This document shows, piece after piece, positions 17,956 to 26,953 of a stretch of 64,000 nucleotides of DNA. The position numbers and the translations under genes were made by a program. Source of the stretch: an uncultured Clostridia bacterium. GTDB taxonomy: Bacteria > Bacillota > Clostridia > TANB77 > CAG-508. The notes below the pieces were generated by a model, which saw only the letters and a list, made by a program, of their open reading frames with translations, had not been told where the DNA came from and ran no database searches. The DNA lies in NCBI GenBank assembly GCA_949388605.1, contig CASKJV010000001.1, positions 1-64,000 of the forward strand, written 5' to 3'. Within the stretch, counting starts at the first letter, position 1. Each line of letters begins with the position of its first letter.

Positions 17956-18593
17956 TACATAGGAATGTAAAATACAGGTATTCCACTTGAATATGGTGCA
18001 ATATCATATTGTTGAAAATAAATAGCAATTGCAGTTGGAGTAACAAAGTAATTTTCTAAGTTAAAAGTTTCTAAAACAAGTTCACAATAATTATCAAAAT
18101 AAAAATTATTTCCAGCTTCAATTTGGGCTTTTATTTGAGAATTAATATTTTTTATAATGTCAATTAAATAATATGGGTTATTATGATAAAAATATGAAAG
18201 AGGAATAAAATTGCAAGTATTTAAGTTCCAATTTTGAGATGTTCTTAAGGTGTTTCCATGAGCGCCACCTGTAAATTCATATTTATCTTCGTATAAACTA
18301 ATTAAAAAATCATTATTATAAGTAATATTAAATTCAGAAATTACTTCGAAAACCATTATAGGGTAGCCATTTGCTAAATTATATTCATAGGTACTTACAG
18401 CATCAGCATATAATTTGGTTTTTATATAGTTTTCTAATTTTAAAGCTTTTTCTTTGTTATAATTATTAAAAGAATGTTTTCCAGAACAATAATTTGAAGA
18501 AGTAATTTGAGGATATTCAATTTTATAAGTTAAAATAATAGTATTGTTATATTTTAACTCATTTTTAATTTCTTTTTTTTCTATTATATTCAT
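17955..18593 (-). CDS. DUF4163/DUF3298 domain protein (RsiV-like fold)
   Basis: 212 aa. The N-terminal half matches the DUF4163 pattern (YKIEYPQI, then NFNYNKEKAL-like spacing) and the C-terminal half the DUF3298 pattern (YEFTGGAHGNTLRTSQNWNL, then SYFYHNNP and the closing PYSSGIPVFYIPM), as in lysozyme-binding RsiV and related proteins. Unlike RsiV it has no N-terminal cytoplasmic anti-sigma part, membrane helix or signal peptide, so it may be cytoplasmic or exported by another route. Its stop codon abuts the MITE-like element. Confidence 0.7.
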   Translation of the reverse strand: MNIIEKKEIKNELKYNNTIILTYKIEYPQITSSNYCSGKHSFNNYNKEKALKLENYIKTKLYADAVSTYEYNLANGYPIMVFEVISEFNITYNNDFLISLYEDKYEFTGGAHGNTLRTSQNWNLNTCNFIPLSYFYHNNPYYLIDIIKNINSQIKAQIEAGNNFYFDNYCELVLETFNLENYFVTPTAIAIYFQQYDIAPYSSGIPVFYIPM

Positions 18594-18727
18594 TTATAAC
18601 CTCCTATAATAGTATATGAATGAAAGTTAGTATGTGATAAAACACTTCAAATTTATTAAATATATTTTGGCTATGGAATTAAAAGTATGTTCAAAAATTT
18701 TACTTAAATTATTAAGAATTAATTAAT

Positions 18728-18760
18728 GTCACTTACATGTCACTTTAGATTAGCTATAAT
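18728..18760 (+). promoter_or_regulatory. Direct-repeat operator and promoter of ABC operon
   Basis: GTCACTT at 18728-18734 and again at 18739-18745 (11-bp period), then TATAAT at 18755-18760 with no good -35. This geometry suits activation by an OmpR-family regulator; the regulator encoded at 22352 is the obvious candidate. Confidence 0.55.
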
Positions 18761-18830
18761 AAAAGTGTAAAAAATAAGTTATGAGAAAATAAATTAATAC
18801 GAAAGTGTTATAAAAAGAAAGGAGAACTCT

Positions 18831-19494
18831 ATGGAAATTTTAAGAGTAGAGAATTTAAGTAAAGTTTATGGAAGAGATACATCAAAAGTTATAGCATTAA
18901 ACAATGTTTCTTTTCACGTAGATAAAGGAGAATTTGTTGCAATAGTTGGAGCTTCACGGAAGTGGTAAATCAACACTTTTACATTTAATTGGTGGGGTTG
19001 ATAGACCAACAAGTGGAAAAGTTTTTATTGATGGAAAAGATATATATAAGTTTAGTGATGATGAACTTGCAATTTTTAGAAGAAGACAAGTAGGTCTTAT
19101 ATATCAATTTTACAATTTAATACCAATACTTAATGTTGAGGAAAACATAATATTACCTCTTAATTTAGATAATAGAGAAGTTAATAAAAGAAGATTAGAT
19201 GAATTAATAAATTTATTAGGATTAGAAAGTAGAAGAAAACATCTTCCAAATGAATTGTCAGGAGGACAACAACAAAGAACATCAATAGGAAGAAGTATGA
19301 TAACAAATCCAGCAATTATTTTGGCAGATGAACCTACTGGAAATTTAGATTCAAAATCAAGTAATGAAATTGTAGAATTATTAAAGAAATCTAATAGAGA
19401 ATATAATCAAACAATAATAATGATTACACATAATATGGAAATTGCTCAAATTGCGGATAGAATTATTAAGATTGAGGATGGAAAAATAGTTTAA
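18831..19494 (+). CDS. ABC transporter ATPase (MacB/LolD type), +1 frameshift in Walker A
   Basis: Read from the ATG at 18831 (AAAGGAG upstream) the frame gives VAIVGAS and then meets in-frame CGG at 18957 and a stop three codons later. Skipping the C at 18957 restores GASGSGKST and the rest of a 220-aa ATPase: VGLIYQFYNLIPILNVEENI, signature LSGGQQQR, Walker B IILADEPTGNLD, H-loop ITHNME. The paralogue at 43235 has the same motif without the C. The ATPase would power the permease at 19547. Unless the frameshift is bypassed the protein is only about 45 aa, so the operon depends on it. Direct repeats at 18728 suggest control by the regulator at 22352. Confidence 0.8.
18957..18960 (+). other. 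CGGA +1 frameshift site 1 (Walker A)
   Basis: Frame 0 reads TCA CGG AAG TGG TAA. Frame +1 after the C reads GGA AGT GGT AAA, the Walker A glycine onward. Confidence 0.85.
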
Positions 19495-19530
19495 TTTTAA
19501 CAATAATTTGTATGTTTATTATTGTTAAAA
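19495..19530 (+). other. Perfect hairpin between ATPase and permease genes
   Basis: A 13-bp perfect stem TTTTAACAATAAT / ATTATTGTTAAAA with a 10-nt loop, starting right after the ATPase stop and lacking a T tract. It may be an RNA-processing or stability element setting ATPase:permease ratio. Confidence 0.6.
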
Positions 19531-19546
19531 TTGGAAAGGAAGAAAA

Positions 19547-22126
19547 ATGAATATACTTAAACAATTATCTATTAGAAATTTGAAATTAAATATAAAAAGA
19601 ACAATTAGTACTATTATAGGAATAATTTTATCTGTTGCACTTATATGCGCAGTATCAACAATGGTTTCAAGTTTTCAGGCTACTCTAATAGAAAATGCTA
19701 TAAATGAAACTGGATATTATCATTTGAAAGTTGGGTCTATTAGTGATTCGGATATAAAAACTCTTCAAAATAATAGAGATGTAAAGGAAATATTTACTTC
19801 TCAAACAATAGGCTTTTCTAAATTAGAAGGTGGGCAAAATGAGTATAAACCATATTTGAAATTATATTCTATGAATAAAGATGTATTTGAAAAACTAAAA
19901 TTAGATAGAAAACTATTAGAAGGAAGATTCCCAGAAAATACTAGTGAAATTTTAATTAGTAGACATATTAGTTCTAATGGAAAAGTAGATTATAAAATTG
20001 GAGATAAAATAAATCTTAAAGTAGGAGAAAGAAGAGCAGTAGATGATTATAAACTCTATGATTCTGATAGTTATCAAGAAGAAGGCGAAAAATTAGAAAA
20101 TGTAAAGGATTTTGAATTTACGGTTGTTGGAATTATTGAAAGACCAAATTTTGCTTTTGAAGATTATTCTACCCCTGGATATACAGTTATTACAACTGAA
20201 ATAAGTTCAGGTAGAAAAGATGTATATATTGCATTAAAAAATCCAAAAGATAATAAAAAGGCTATTTCACAAATTTTAGATGTAAAAGATTACACAGATA
20301 TGAGGGAAGGTGAAATTCCTAAATATATAGAATATGATGTAAATAAAGAATTATTAAGATGGGAAGGTTTTGCATTTTCGGATTCTACAATTGCTATGTT
20401 ATTTGCAGTATGTGGAGTTGTTATATTTATAATTATTTTTACAAGTGTATTTTGCATAAAGAATTCCTTTGAAATTGCTACATCTGAAAAGACTAAAATG
20501 TATGGAATGCTTTCAAGTGTTGGAGCAACAAAAAAACAAATAAAGAAAAATGTTATTTTTGAATCGATGATTCTTGGATTAATTGGTATACCATTTGGGA
20601 TTTTATCTGGAATATTTGCAGATTTTATTTTAATTAAAATTGTAAATAGTTTAATAGGAGAATATTTATTAGGTCATGTTGATGGAATTATATTGAATGT
20701 TGCTATATTACCAATTATAATTTCAGTTTTATTAGGAGTTATTACAATATATATATCGGCAATATCTTCTGCAAAAAAAGCAAGTAGAGTAAGTCCAATG
20801 GAAAATTTAAGAAATTCAGAAGAAATAAAATTAAATAGTAAAAAGTTAAAAACTCCAAAAATTATAGAAAAAATATTTAAACAAGGTGGTGTTTTAGCAT
20901 ATAAAAATTTAAAAAGAAGTAAGAAGAAATATAGAACAACAGTTATGTCTTTAACAATAAGCATATTTATTTTTATAACAATGAATTCTTTTATAACAAA
21001 TTCTTTCAATTTTACAAGTAATTATTATAAAGATATTGGTTATAATTTAAGAGTATATGGTAGAGAAAAAAATATAACAGAAAATGAAATTAAACAAATA
21101 GAAAATTTAGAAGATGTAAAAAAAGTATCTGTTCTTTATGAAAGTAATGATAACTATTTGGAAATAGAAGATTTTACTAAAATAGTTCAAATAGAAGGTG
21201 TTGACTACATAAAAGAAGATAATGGTGAAATTAATTATATAAATATTGGTGGCAAAAATCCGATTGCTCGTATGATGTTCAAATCATTAAATGATAAAGA
21301 TTTTAAAGAGTATGTAAAAACACTAGGATTAAATTACGAGCAAGTAAAAAAAGATGGAATTTTGATTGATATTAGCTATGACTATGATGAAGAAGAAAAT
21401 TTAATAGAAAAAAGAAGATATACTTATAATGAAAATGATATTATAACTGGAAAAATTAAAGATGAAGAATTTAATATTAAAGTAGCTAGTATAATATTGA
21501 GTAATGACAATAGACCAAAAGGCTTAGAAAATAATTATTATACAGATGGATATTTAGTTATAAATAAAGATGAATATTCAAGTATAGATTTCGAAGTAAG
21601 CTGTATTTGTATAGATTCTAGCAATGCTGACAAAACAGAAGAGGATATAAAGAAAATAAGTAATGGTTTAGGAATATCAAATTTCGATGCTCAGGTAAGA
21701 GAAGAAAGATCAATGGTTTTAGTTGTAAAAATATTTTTGTATGGATTTATAACAGTAATTACTTTTATTGGTGTTACAAATATATTTAATTCAATTACAT
21801 CTAATATGGAGTTAAGGCAAAAAGAATTTGCAATGCTAAAAAGTATTGGTATGACAAAAAAAGAATTTAATAGAATGATTAATTTAGAAACTATATTTTA
21901 TTCTACAAAAGCTCTATTATATGGAGTTATATTAGGACTACTTGGAACATTTGCTTTATATAAGTCATTTTCAGTAAAAATGGACGAAAGTATGTATATA
22001 CCAATTATTCCGATTATAATATCTGCTATAGGTGTATTTATTTTAGTATATGTAATTATGAAGTACTCTTTAGGAAAAATTAATAAACAAAATACGATCG
22101 AAACAATTAGGAAAGAAAATATATAA
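19547..22126 (+). CDS. FtsX-family ABC transporter permease
   Basis: 859 aa. An N-terminal helix (about 20-40) and large extracellular domain, three helices (about 280-410), then a second copy: helix at about 465, extracellular domain, and three helices from about 725 to 850. LSSVGATKKQIKKNVIFESM and LKSIGMTKKEFNRMI are the cytoplasmic coupling motifs of FtsX domains. With the ATPase at 18831 it would form a mechanotransmission-type ABC complex acting on envelope substrates or peptides. A two-component system follows, as in antimicrobial-peptide detoxification modules. It ends before the terminator at 22226. Confidence 0.85.
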   Translation: MNILKQLSIRNLKLNIKRTISTIIGIILSVALICAVSTMVSSFQATLIENAINETGYYHLKVGSISDSDIKTLQNNRDVKEIFTSQTIGFSKLEGGQNEYKPYLKLYSMNKDVFEKLKLDRKLLEGRFPENTSEILISRHISSNGKVDYKIGDKINLKVGERRAVDDYKLYDSDSYQEEGEKLENVKDFEFTVVGIIERPNFAFEDYSTPGYTVITTEISSGRKDVYIALKNPKDNKKAISQILDVKDYTDMREGEIPKYIEYDVNKELLRWEGFAFSDSTIAMLFAVCGVVIFIIIFTSVFCIKNSFEIATSEKTKMYGMLSSVGATKKQIKKNVIFESMILGLIGIPFGILSGIFADFILIKIVNSLIGEYLLGHVDGIILNVAILPIIISVLLGVITIYISAISSAKKASRVSPMENLRNSEEIKLNSKKLKTPKIIEKIFKQGGVLAYKNLKRSKKKYRTTVMSLTISIFIFITMNSFITNSFNFTSNYYKDIGYNLRVYGREKNITENEIKQIENLEDVKKVSVLYESNDNYLEIEDFTKIVQIEGVDYIKEDNGEINYINIGGKNPIARMMFKSLNDKDFKEYVKTLGLNYEQVKKDGILIDISYDYDEEENLIEKRRYTYNENDIITGKIKDEEFNIKVASIILSNDNRPKGLENNYYTDGYLVINKDEYSSIDFEVSCICIDSSNADKTEEDIKKISNGLGISNFDAQVREERSMVLVVKIFLYGFITVITFIGVTNIFNSITSNMELRQKEFAMLKSIGMTKKEFNRMINLETIFYSTKALLYGVILGLLGTFALYKSFSVKMDESMYIPIIPIIISAIGVFILVYVIMKYSLGKINKQNTIETIRKENI

Positions 22127-22225
22127 TAATTAACAAAGTTATAACATTGACAAACACTTTTATGAATAGTAAAATACAAATAGTAAATAGAGAAACCGCT
22201 TTTGTGGTTTGTCAGTGAAATGTTT

Positions 22226-22267
22226 AATAAGCCATTCAACCAGTAAAAACAGAATGGCTTATTTTTT
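22226..22267 (+). terminator. Intrinsic terminator
   Basis: A 12-bp stem AATAAGCCATTC / GAATGGCTTATT (22226-22237, 22252-22263) followed by TTTTCT. It separates the ABC genes from the two-component genes. Confidence 0.85.
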
Positions 22268-22351
22268 CTATTTAGTTGCTGTTATTATTAATAATAACAA
22301 ATTTTATATAATAATTACATAAAAAATGTAAATACAAATATGGAGGAAAAA

Positions 22352-23005
22352 ATGGAGATTTTACTGGTTGAAGATAGTAATATGGTTGCAAAAGGATTAA
22401 TATATTCTTTGGAACAAAATGGATATAAAATAAATCATAAAACAACTAAGAAAGATACTATAGAATTTTTAGAAAAAGAAAAAACAGATTTAATTATTTT
22501 AGATATTTCTCTTCCAGATGGAAATGGATTTGAAATTTATGAAAAAGAAATAAAGCCAAAAAAAATTCCAACTATATTCTTAACTGCTAAAGATGAAGAA
22601 GATGATATTGTACAAGGATTAGAAAGCGGAGCAGATGATTATATGACAAAACCATTTTCTACAAGAGAATTATTAGCTAGAATTAATAAAATATTACTAA
22701 AAGAAAAAAGAAACTCAATTATTGAAATTGATAATATAAAATTTAATACAGATAAAATGGTTGTTTATAAAAATAATGAGGAGATTTCTCTTACAAGTTT
22801 AGAATTAAAAATATTACATTTATTATTTATAAATTTAAATAAAGTTGTTACAAGAAAAGATATTATAGAAAAAATATGGGAATGGACTGGAAATGATGTA
22901 AATGACAACACAGTAACTGTATACTTAAAAAGAATAAGAGAAAAAATAGAAAATGATATAATTTATACTGTAAAAGGAATTGGATATAGAATTGATGAAA
23001 AATAA
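22352..23005 (+). CDS. OmpR-family response regulator
   Basis: 217 aa. The start at 22352 follows GGAGG at the right distance; the ATG at 22340 overlaps it. The receiver domain has VEDS, phospho-acceptor Asp in LIILDISLPDGNG (about residue 51), Thr in FLTAK and Lys in TKPFSTRELLARI. The C-terminal winged helix has LTSLELKILHLLF and DNTVTVYLKRIREKIE, ending KGIGYRID. It overlaps the kinase gene by 11 bp and probably controls the ABC operon at 18831 through the GTCACTT repeats. Confidence 0.9.
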   Translation: MEILLVEDSNMVAKGLIYSLEQNGYKINHKTTKKDTIEFLEKEKTDLIILDISLPDGNGFEIYEKEIKPKKIPTIFLTAKDEEDDIVQGLESGADDYMTKPFSTRELLARINKILLKEKRNSIIEIDNIKFNTDKMVVYKNNEEISLTSLELKILHLLFINLNKVVTRKDIIEKIWEWTGNDVNDNTVTVYLKRIREKIENDIIYTVKGIGYRIDEK

Positions 23006-24210
23006 AATTGAATTTAAAAAATCAATAATTTATAGTTTTATAGTAATTATTGTAGTTAACTTAATATTTGCACGGATTAAATTTTTATGAATACAAAACA
23101 TATACTCAAAAATTTAATCAAAAAATAAATCTAATTGTTTCAAAAATAAATGAAAAATATCCAGATGTAAACAAAACAGATTTAGTTGAAATATTAAATA
23201 ATACTACATCTGAAAATAATTATTTGTTGAGAGAATATGGAATTGATTTAGAAAAAGATTCATTAATTTTAGAAAATGATAATTATTTTCTGAAATTTAT
23301 AATACTAAATATTAGCTTAATAATAATTTTAAGTATATTATTATTACTTATATTTTTTAAATATAACAATTTAAAAGATAAGGAATTACAGAAAATAACT
23401 AAATATATTGAAGAAATAAATAATAGAAATTATAAGTTAGATATTGATGAAAATACAGAAGATGAATTATCAATTTTGAAAAATGAAATATATAAAATAA
23501 CAGTAATGTTAAAAGAAACAGCAGAAAATTCAATGCAAGATAAGATAAATTTAAAAGATTCTTTATCTAATATTTCACATCAATTAAAAACTCCGCTAAC
23601 TTCTATTACAATAATGCTAGACAATATTTTGGAAAATCCGAATATGGAAAATAGTATAAAAAATGGATTTATAAAAGATATAAAAAGACAAATAGTAAAT
23701 ATTAATTTTTTAGTAGTTTCATTATTAAAATTATCAAAATTTGATGCTTGTAGTGTACATTTTGTAAATAAAGAAGAATATATTGAAAATATTTTAAACT
23801 ATAGTATTGAAAATGTAAGTGCATTATGTGATTTAAAAAATATTAAAATAAATATAAAAGGAGATAAAAACATAAAAATATCTTGTGATTTTAAATGGCA
23901 AGTTGAAGCTATTACAAATATTTTAAAAAATTGTGTAGAGTATTCTTATGAAAATTCTAAAATAGATATTTACTATGAAGAAAATAAAATGTATTCAAAA
24001 ATAGAAATAAAAGATTATGGTACAGGAATAGATAAAGAAGACATACAGCATATTTTTGAAAGATTTTATAAAGGAAAACATTCATCAAATGAAAGTATTG
24101 GAATAGGACTTGCATTATCAAAATCTATAATAGAAAAAGACAATGGACATATAATTGTAGAATCAGAAATCAACAAGGGAACAACATTTACTATAAAATA
24201 TTTTTACTAA
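22995..24210 (+). CDS. Sensor histidine kinase with +1 frameshift after first membrane helix
   Basis: The ATG at 22995 overlaps the regulator stop. Frame 0 encodes a basic N terminus and the first membrane helix (IIYSFIVIIVVNLIFA), then in-frame CGG at 23073 and a stop five codons later. Skipping the C continues into GLNFYEYKTYTQKF, a short extracellular part, a second helix (about residues 97-120), HisKA with SLSNISHQLKTPLTS (His about 195) and an ATPase domain with NILKNCVEYS, DYGTGI, ERFYKG and GIGLALSKSI. Without the shift the kinase has no natural start and no first helix. Total 404 aa. The lack of a large sensor domain fits sensing through the partner transporter. Confidence 0.8.
23073..23076 (+). 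other. CGGA +1 frameshift site 2 (histidine kinase)
   Basis: Frame 0 reads GCA CGG ATT AAA TTT TTA TGA. Frame +1 reads GGA TTA AAT TTT TAT GAA. Confidence 0.8.
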
Positions 24211-24488
24211 ATTTAGTAGATACTTTTGGAATTTTACTATATTTAACCAATTTTGTAGAACCTGAAAGTACTGAAAATAAAGACATGCAAATAGTAGTTG
24301 ACAAATTTCAAAGTAAAATTGGTGGAATGCAACCAGTATAAAAAGGTATAATTATCTTACTTGAAGTGCGTATGATGAGCAAAGAGAATACAAAATAAAC
24401 TCTTACTCGTTATTGTAGTAGAGAAATTGTAAAACAATTCTTGAAATACAGATTTTGAGTAAAGTAAAAAAAGAAAGGAATATAAAAA
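24211..24488. other. Intergenic stretch with a possible gene remnant
   Basis: A 43-codon open stretch without a start (about 24211-24341) ends FQSKIGGMQPV before a stop; it may be a decayed coding fragment, but I recognise no family. The remainder holds the leader of the XRE gene at 24489. No clear promoter or terminator is seen. Confidence 0.3.
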
Positions 24489-25142
24489 ATGAATAATTTA
24501 GGAGAAAAATTATTTGAATTAAGAAAGGCTAAAAATTTATCTCAAGAGGAAGTAGCAGATAAACTAGGAGTAACCAGACAATCTGTATCTAAATGGGAAA
24601 CAAATCAAAGTACACCAGATTTTGATAAAATTGTACCTTTATGCGAACTATTTGAAATAAGTACAGATGAATTACTAATCGGGAAAAGAGAAGACAAGAA
24701 AGAAATTAAAGAAGAAAAAGTGTTAACTAAAGAAGAAGTAAGAAGGAAATCAGCAGAAATAGTAAGTACATCAGTGTTTATTTATGTTCTAGCAGTATCA
24801 ATTTTTATTGTAGCAATAGATGTACTAAATATGAATGAGGTTCTAGCAGTAGCATTATTTTTATGTGTATGCGGTTGGGCAACAGCAAGAATTATAAATC
24901 ATTTTATGTCTGTTCCCAAATTTGAAAAAACTAAAAAAGAAAAGGTAGAAAACGAAATTGAAAGTGCAATTAATGGTATTTTATGGAGTATATTGATAGC
25001 AATATATTTTATTCTAAGTTTTACTACAATGGCATGGAATTTTACTTGGCTTATATTTATAATTGGTGGTATATTAACAGAAATCATAAGACTTATATTT
25101 ATGTTAAAAAATGAAAAAAAGGAGGAAAGTAAAGATGAGTAA
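24489..25142 (+). CDS. XRE-family regulator with C-terminal membrane domain
   Basis: 217 aa. An N-terminal Cro/CI-type helix-turn-helix (KNLSQEEVADKLGVTRQSVS, then KWETNQSTPDFDKIVPLCEL, residues 5-60) is followed by a charged linker and two pairs of hydrophobic helices (about 95-140 and 160-205). This is a membrane-tethered regulator arrangement common in Firmicutes. It overlaps the DUF4097 gene start and is surely co-transcribed with it. Its target is probably its own operon; no operator is evident. Confidence 0.8.
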   Translation: MNNLGEKLFELRKAKNLSQEEVADKLGVTRQSVSKWETNQSTPDFDKIVPLCELFEISTDELLIGKREDKKEIKEEKVLTKEEVRRKSAEIVSTSVFIYVLAVSIFIVAIDVLNMNEVLAVALFLCVCGWATARIINHFMSVPKFEKTKKEKVENEIESAINGILWSILIAIYFILSFTTMAWNFTWLIFIIGGILTEIIRLIFMLKNEKKEESKDE

Positions 25143-25923
25143 TAGAAGTTTATTAATAATCACTATAGTATTACTGTCAATTATAGCAATAAGTTTAATT
25201 GTATTTTTAGTGTTAGCTATAACAGGAAATGACAGCTTTTTTTCTATTGGTGGTTTTCAAAATAATGAAAATAACATAATTTTTGAAGAGAGTTATGAAG
25301 AAGTATTAGTAAATGGATTTGAATTAAAATCAGAAGCTGGCGATATTAGTATACAAACAAGTGAAGATGAAAAAATTAAAATTGTTGTTTATGGGAAAAA
25401 TCAAGAAGATGTAAATGTATCTTTTAATGAAGGAAATTTAAAAATAGATGTAAAACAACCACATAGATTTATAAATTTTGGAATGTACATAAATAATGTA
25501 ACAGTTTATATTCCACAAAATTATTCAAAAGAATTTAATATTATAGCCAATTATGGAGATATAGATATTGGAAGTTTTGAAAATTCAATAATGAATGTAG
25601 AAAATGATTGTGGAGATATAAAAATTGTAAGTGCTAAAAATACTACTGTAAAAAATCATTATGGAGATATTAAAATAGAAAATGTATTGAATAAATGTGA
25701 TATAGAGAATAACTGTGGTAATATAAAAATACAAAATCTTGACATAAAAGAAGATTCAACTATAGAGTCAGATCTTGGTGATATAAAAGTAGAAAAAACA
25801 AGTGATATTTATATAGATGCTAAAGTAGATTTAGGAGATATAAAAATAAACGAAAATAATAGACACTCTAATATAACATTAAAAGTTAAAAATAATTGTG
25901 GAGATATAAAAGTTAATCATTAG
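25135..25923 (+). CDS. DUF4097-type beta-repeat membrane protein
   Basis: 262 aa from the ATG at 25135, nine bases after GGAGG; it overlaps the previous stop. One N-terminal helix (about 5-28) anchors an extracellular right-handed beta-solenoid in which GDI(K/S/D)I recurs about every 20 residues (GDISIQT, GDIDIGS, GDIKIVS, GDIKIEN, GNIKIQN, GDIKVEK, GDIKINE, GDIKVNH), the hallmark of DUF4097. The role is unknown. Pairing with a membrane XRE regulator suggests an envelope-stress or adhesion function. Confidence 0.75.
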   Translation: MSNRSLLIITIVLLSIIAISLIVFLVLAITGNDSFFSIGGFQNNENNIIFEESYEEVLVNGFELKSEAGDISIQTSEDEKIKIVVYGKNQEDVNVSFNEGNLKIDVKQPHRFINFGMYINNVTVYIPQNYSKEFNIIANYGDIDIGSFENSIMNVENDCGDIKIVSAKNTTVKNHYGDIKIENVLNKCDIENNCGNIKIQNLDIKEDSTIESDLGDIKVEKTSDIYIDAKVDLGDIKINENNRHSNITLKVKNNCGDIKVNH

Positions 25924-25925
25924 AG

Positions 25926-25960
25926 AATGCCAATATAAGTATTTTCATATTGGCATTGTA
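25926..25960. terminator. Bidirectional terminator
   Basis: An 11-bp stem AATGCCAATAT / ATATTGGCATT (25926-25936, 25947-25957) between convergent genes. Confidence 0.75.
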
Positions 25961-25964
25961 ATAG

Positions 25965-26852
25965 TTATTGCTTAACAATATCAATAAATTTCTGTGTTGC
26001 GAAACTTGAAATCATATTTTTGGGAAGAACAATTCCAATACTTCTTTTTGGAATTGTTTCTTTTATTGGAATTTCATATAAAGATTTATTTTCAAGTTCT
26101 TCTTTTGAAAATTCTTTTGTAATATATGCAATTCCCATTCCAATTTTTGCAAACTCTTTTACTAAACCATAACTTACTATATCGAACTTAGGATGAAATT
26201 CTATATTGTTCGAATTCATTAAGTTATTTAAAAATGTTCTTGTATTTGATGGCTCTTTTTGAGTTACAATAGGATAATTTGCTACTAAATCGCAAAGTGA
26301 TATAGGAGATTTTATTTTGTTTTTATATTCTAAATTTCCAGCAAATCCATCATGTAATACACTACATTCTGTAATATCCAAATCATCATCATTTTTCATA
26401 GGAAGATTGACAAATAAAAGGTCAAGACTTCCTTTTTTTAAATCTGATATTAAGTTATGTGTTAATCCATTTGTAACAGAAATATCTATATTTGGAAATT
26501 CATTATGGAATTTTGCTATAAAATCTACTAAAAAAAATTTGGTTACAGTGCTACTTGCACCTATTTTTATTTTACCTGTTTCTAAATTTTTCAAAGAAGT
26601 AAGTTTATGCTCTCCATTCATAAAACATTCAACACCATTTTTAATAAAATTATAAAAAATCTTACCATTTTCAGTTAAAGTAACACCTTTTGGACTTCTA
26701 TTAAATAAAGTAATTCCAAGATCTTCTTCAAGCTTTTGTAAAGATTTAGTAACAGCAGGTTGAGAAATATAAAGTGAATTTGCAGCTTTTGTAATACTTC
26801 CATAAATTGCTACAGTATAAAAAATTTTATAAAACTCATAATTAATATTCAT
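25965..26852 (-). CDS. LysR-family transcriptional regulator
   Basis: 295 aa from the ATG at 26852 (GAGG eight bases upstream); the ATG two codons earlier is too close to the ribosome site. N-terminal winged helix-turn-helix (FYTVAIYGSITKAANSLYIS, QPAVTKSLQKLEEDLG, LFNRSPKGVTLTENG). The rest is a periplasmic-binding-protein-like effector domain (KIGASSTVTKFFLVDFIAKF, VTQKEPSNTRTFLNNL). It is divergent from the nitrilase-like/CoaB pair, the usual position of a LysR controlling its neighbours. The effector is unknown. Confidence 0.85.
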   Translation of the reverse strand: MNINYEFYKIFYTVAIYGSITKAANSLYISQPAVTKSLQKLEEDLGITLFNRSPKGVTLTENGKIFYNFIKNGVECFMNGEHKLTSLKNLETGKIKIGASSTVTKFFLVDFIAKFHNEFPNIDISVTNGLTHNLISDLKKGSLDLLFVNLPMKNDDDLDITECSVLHDGFAGNLEYKNKIKSPISLCDLVANYPIVTQKEPSNTRTFLNNLMNSNNIEFHPKFDIVSYGLVKEFAKIGMGIAYITKEFSKEELENKSLYEIPIKETIPKRSIGIVLPKNMISSFATQKFIDIVKQ

Positions 26853-26953
26853 AGTCATAACCTCACATTATAATAAATATAAATAATATATATTTGAATT
26901 ATAACACAAGATGCTATATAATTCAATCATCAAACAGAAAGGAGTGCATTAAT

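Noticed and set aside
24211..24341. Intact small gene after the kinase
   Set aside because: Open frame without a start codon or ribosome site; at best a remnant.
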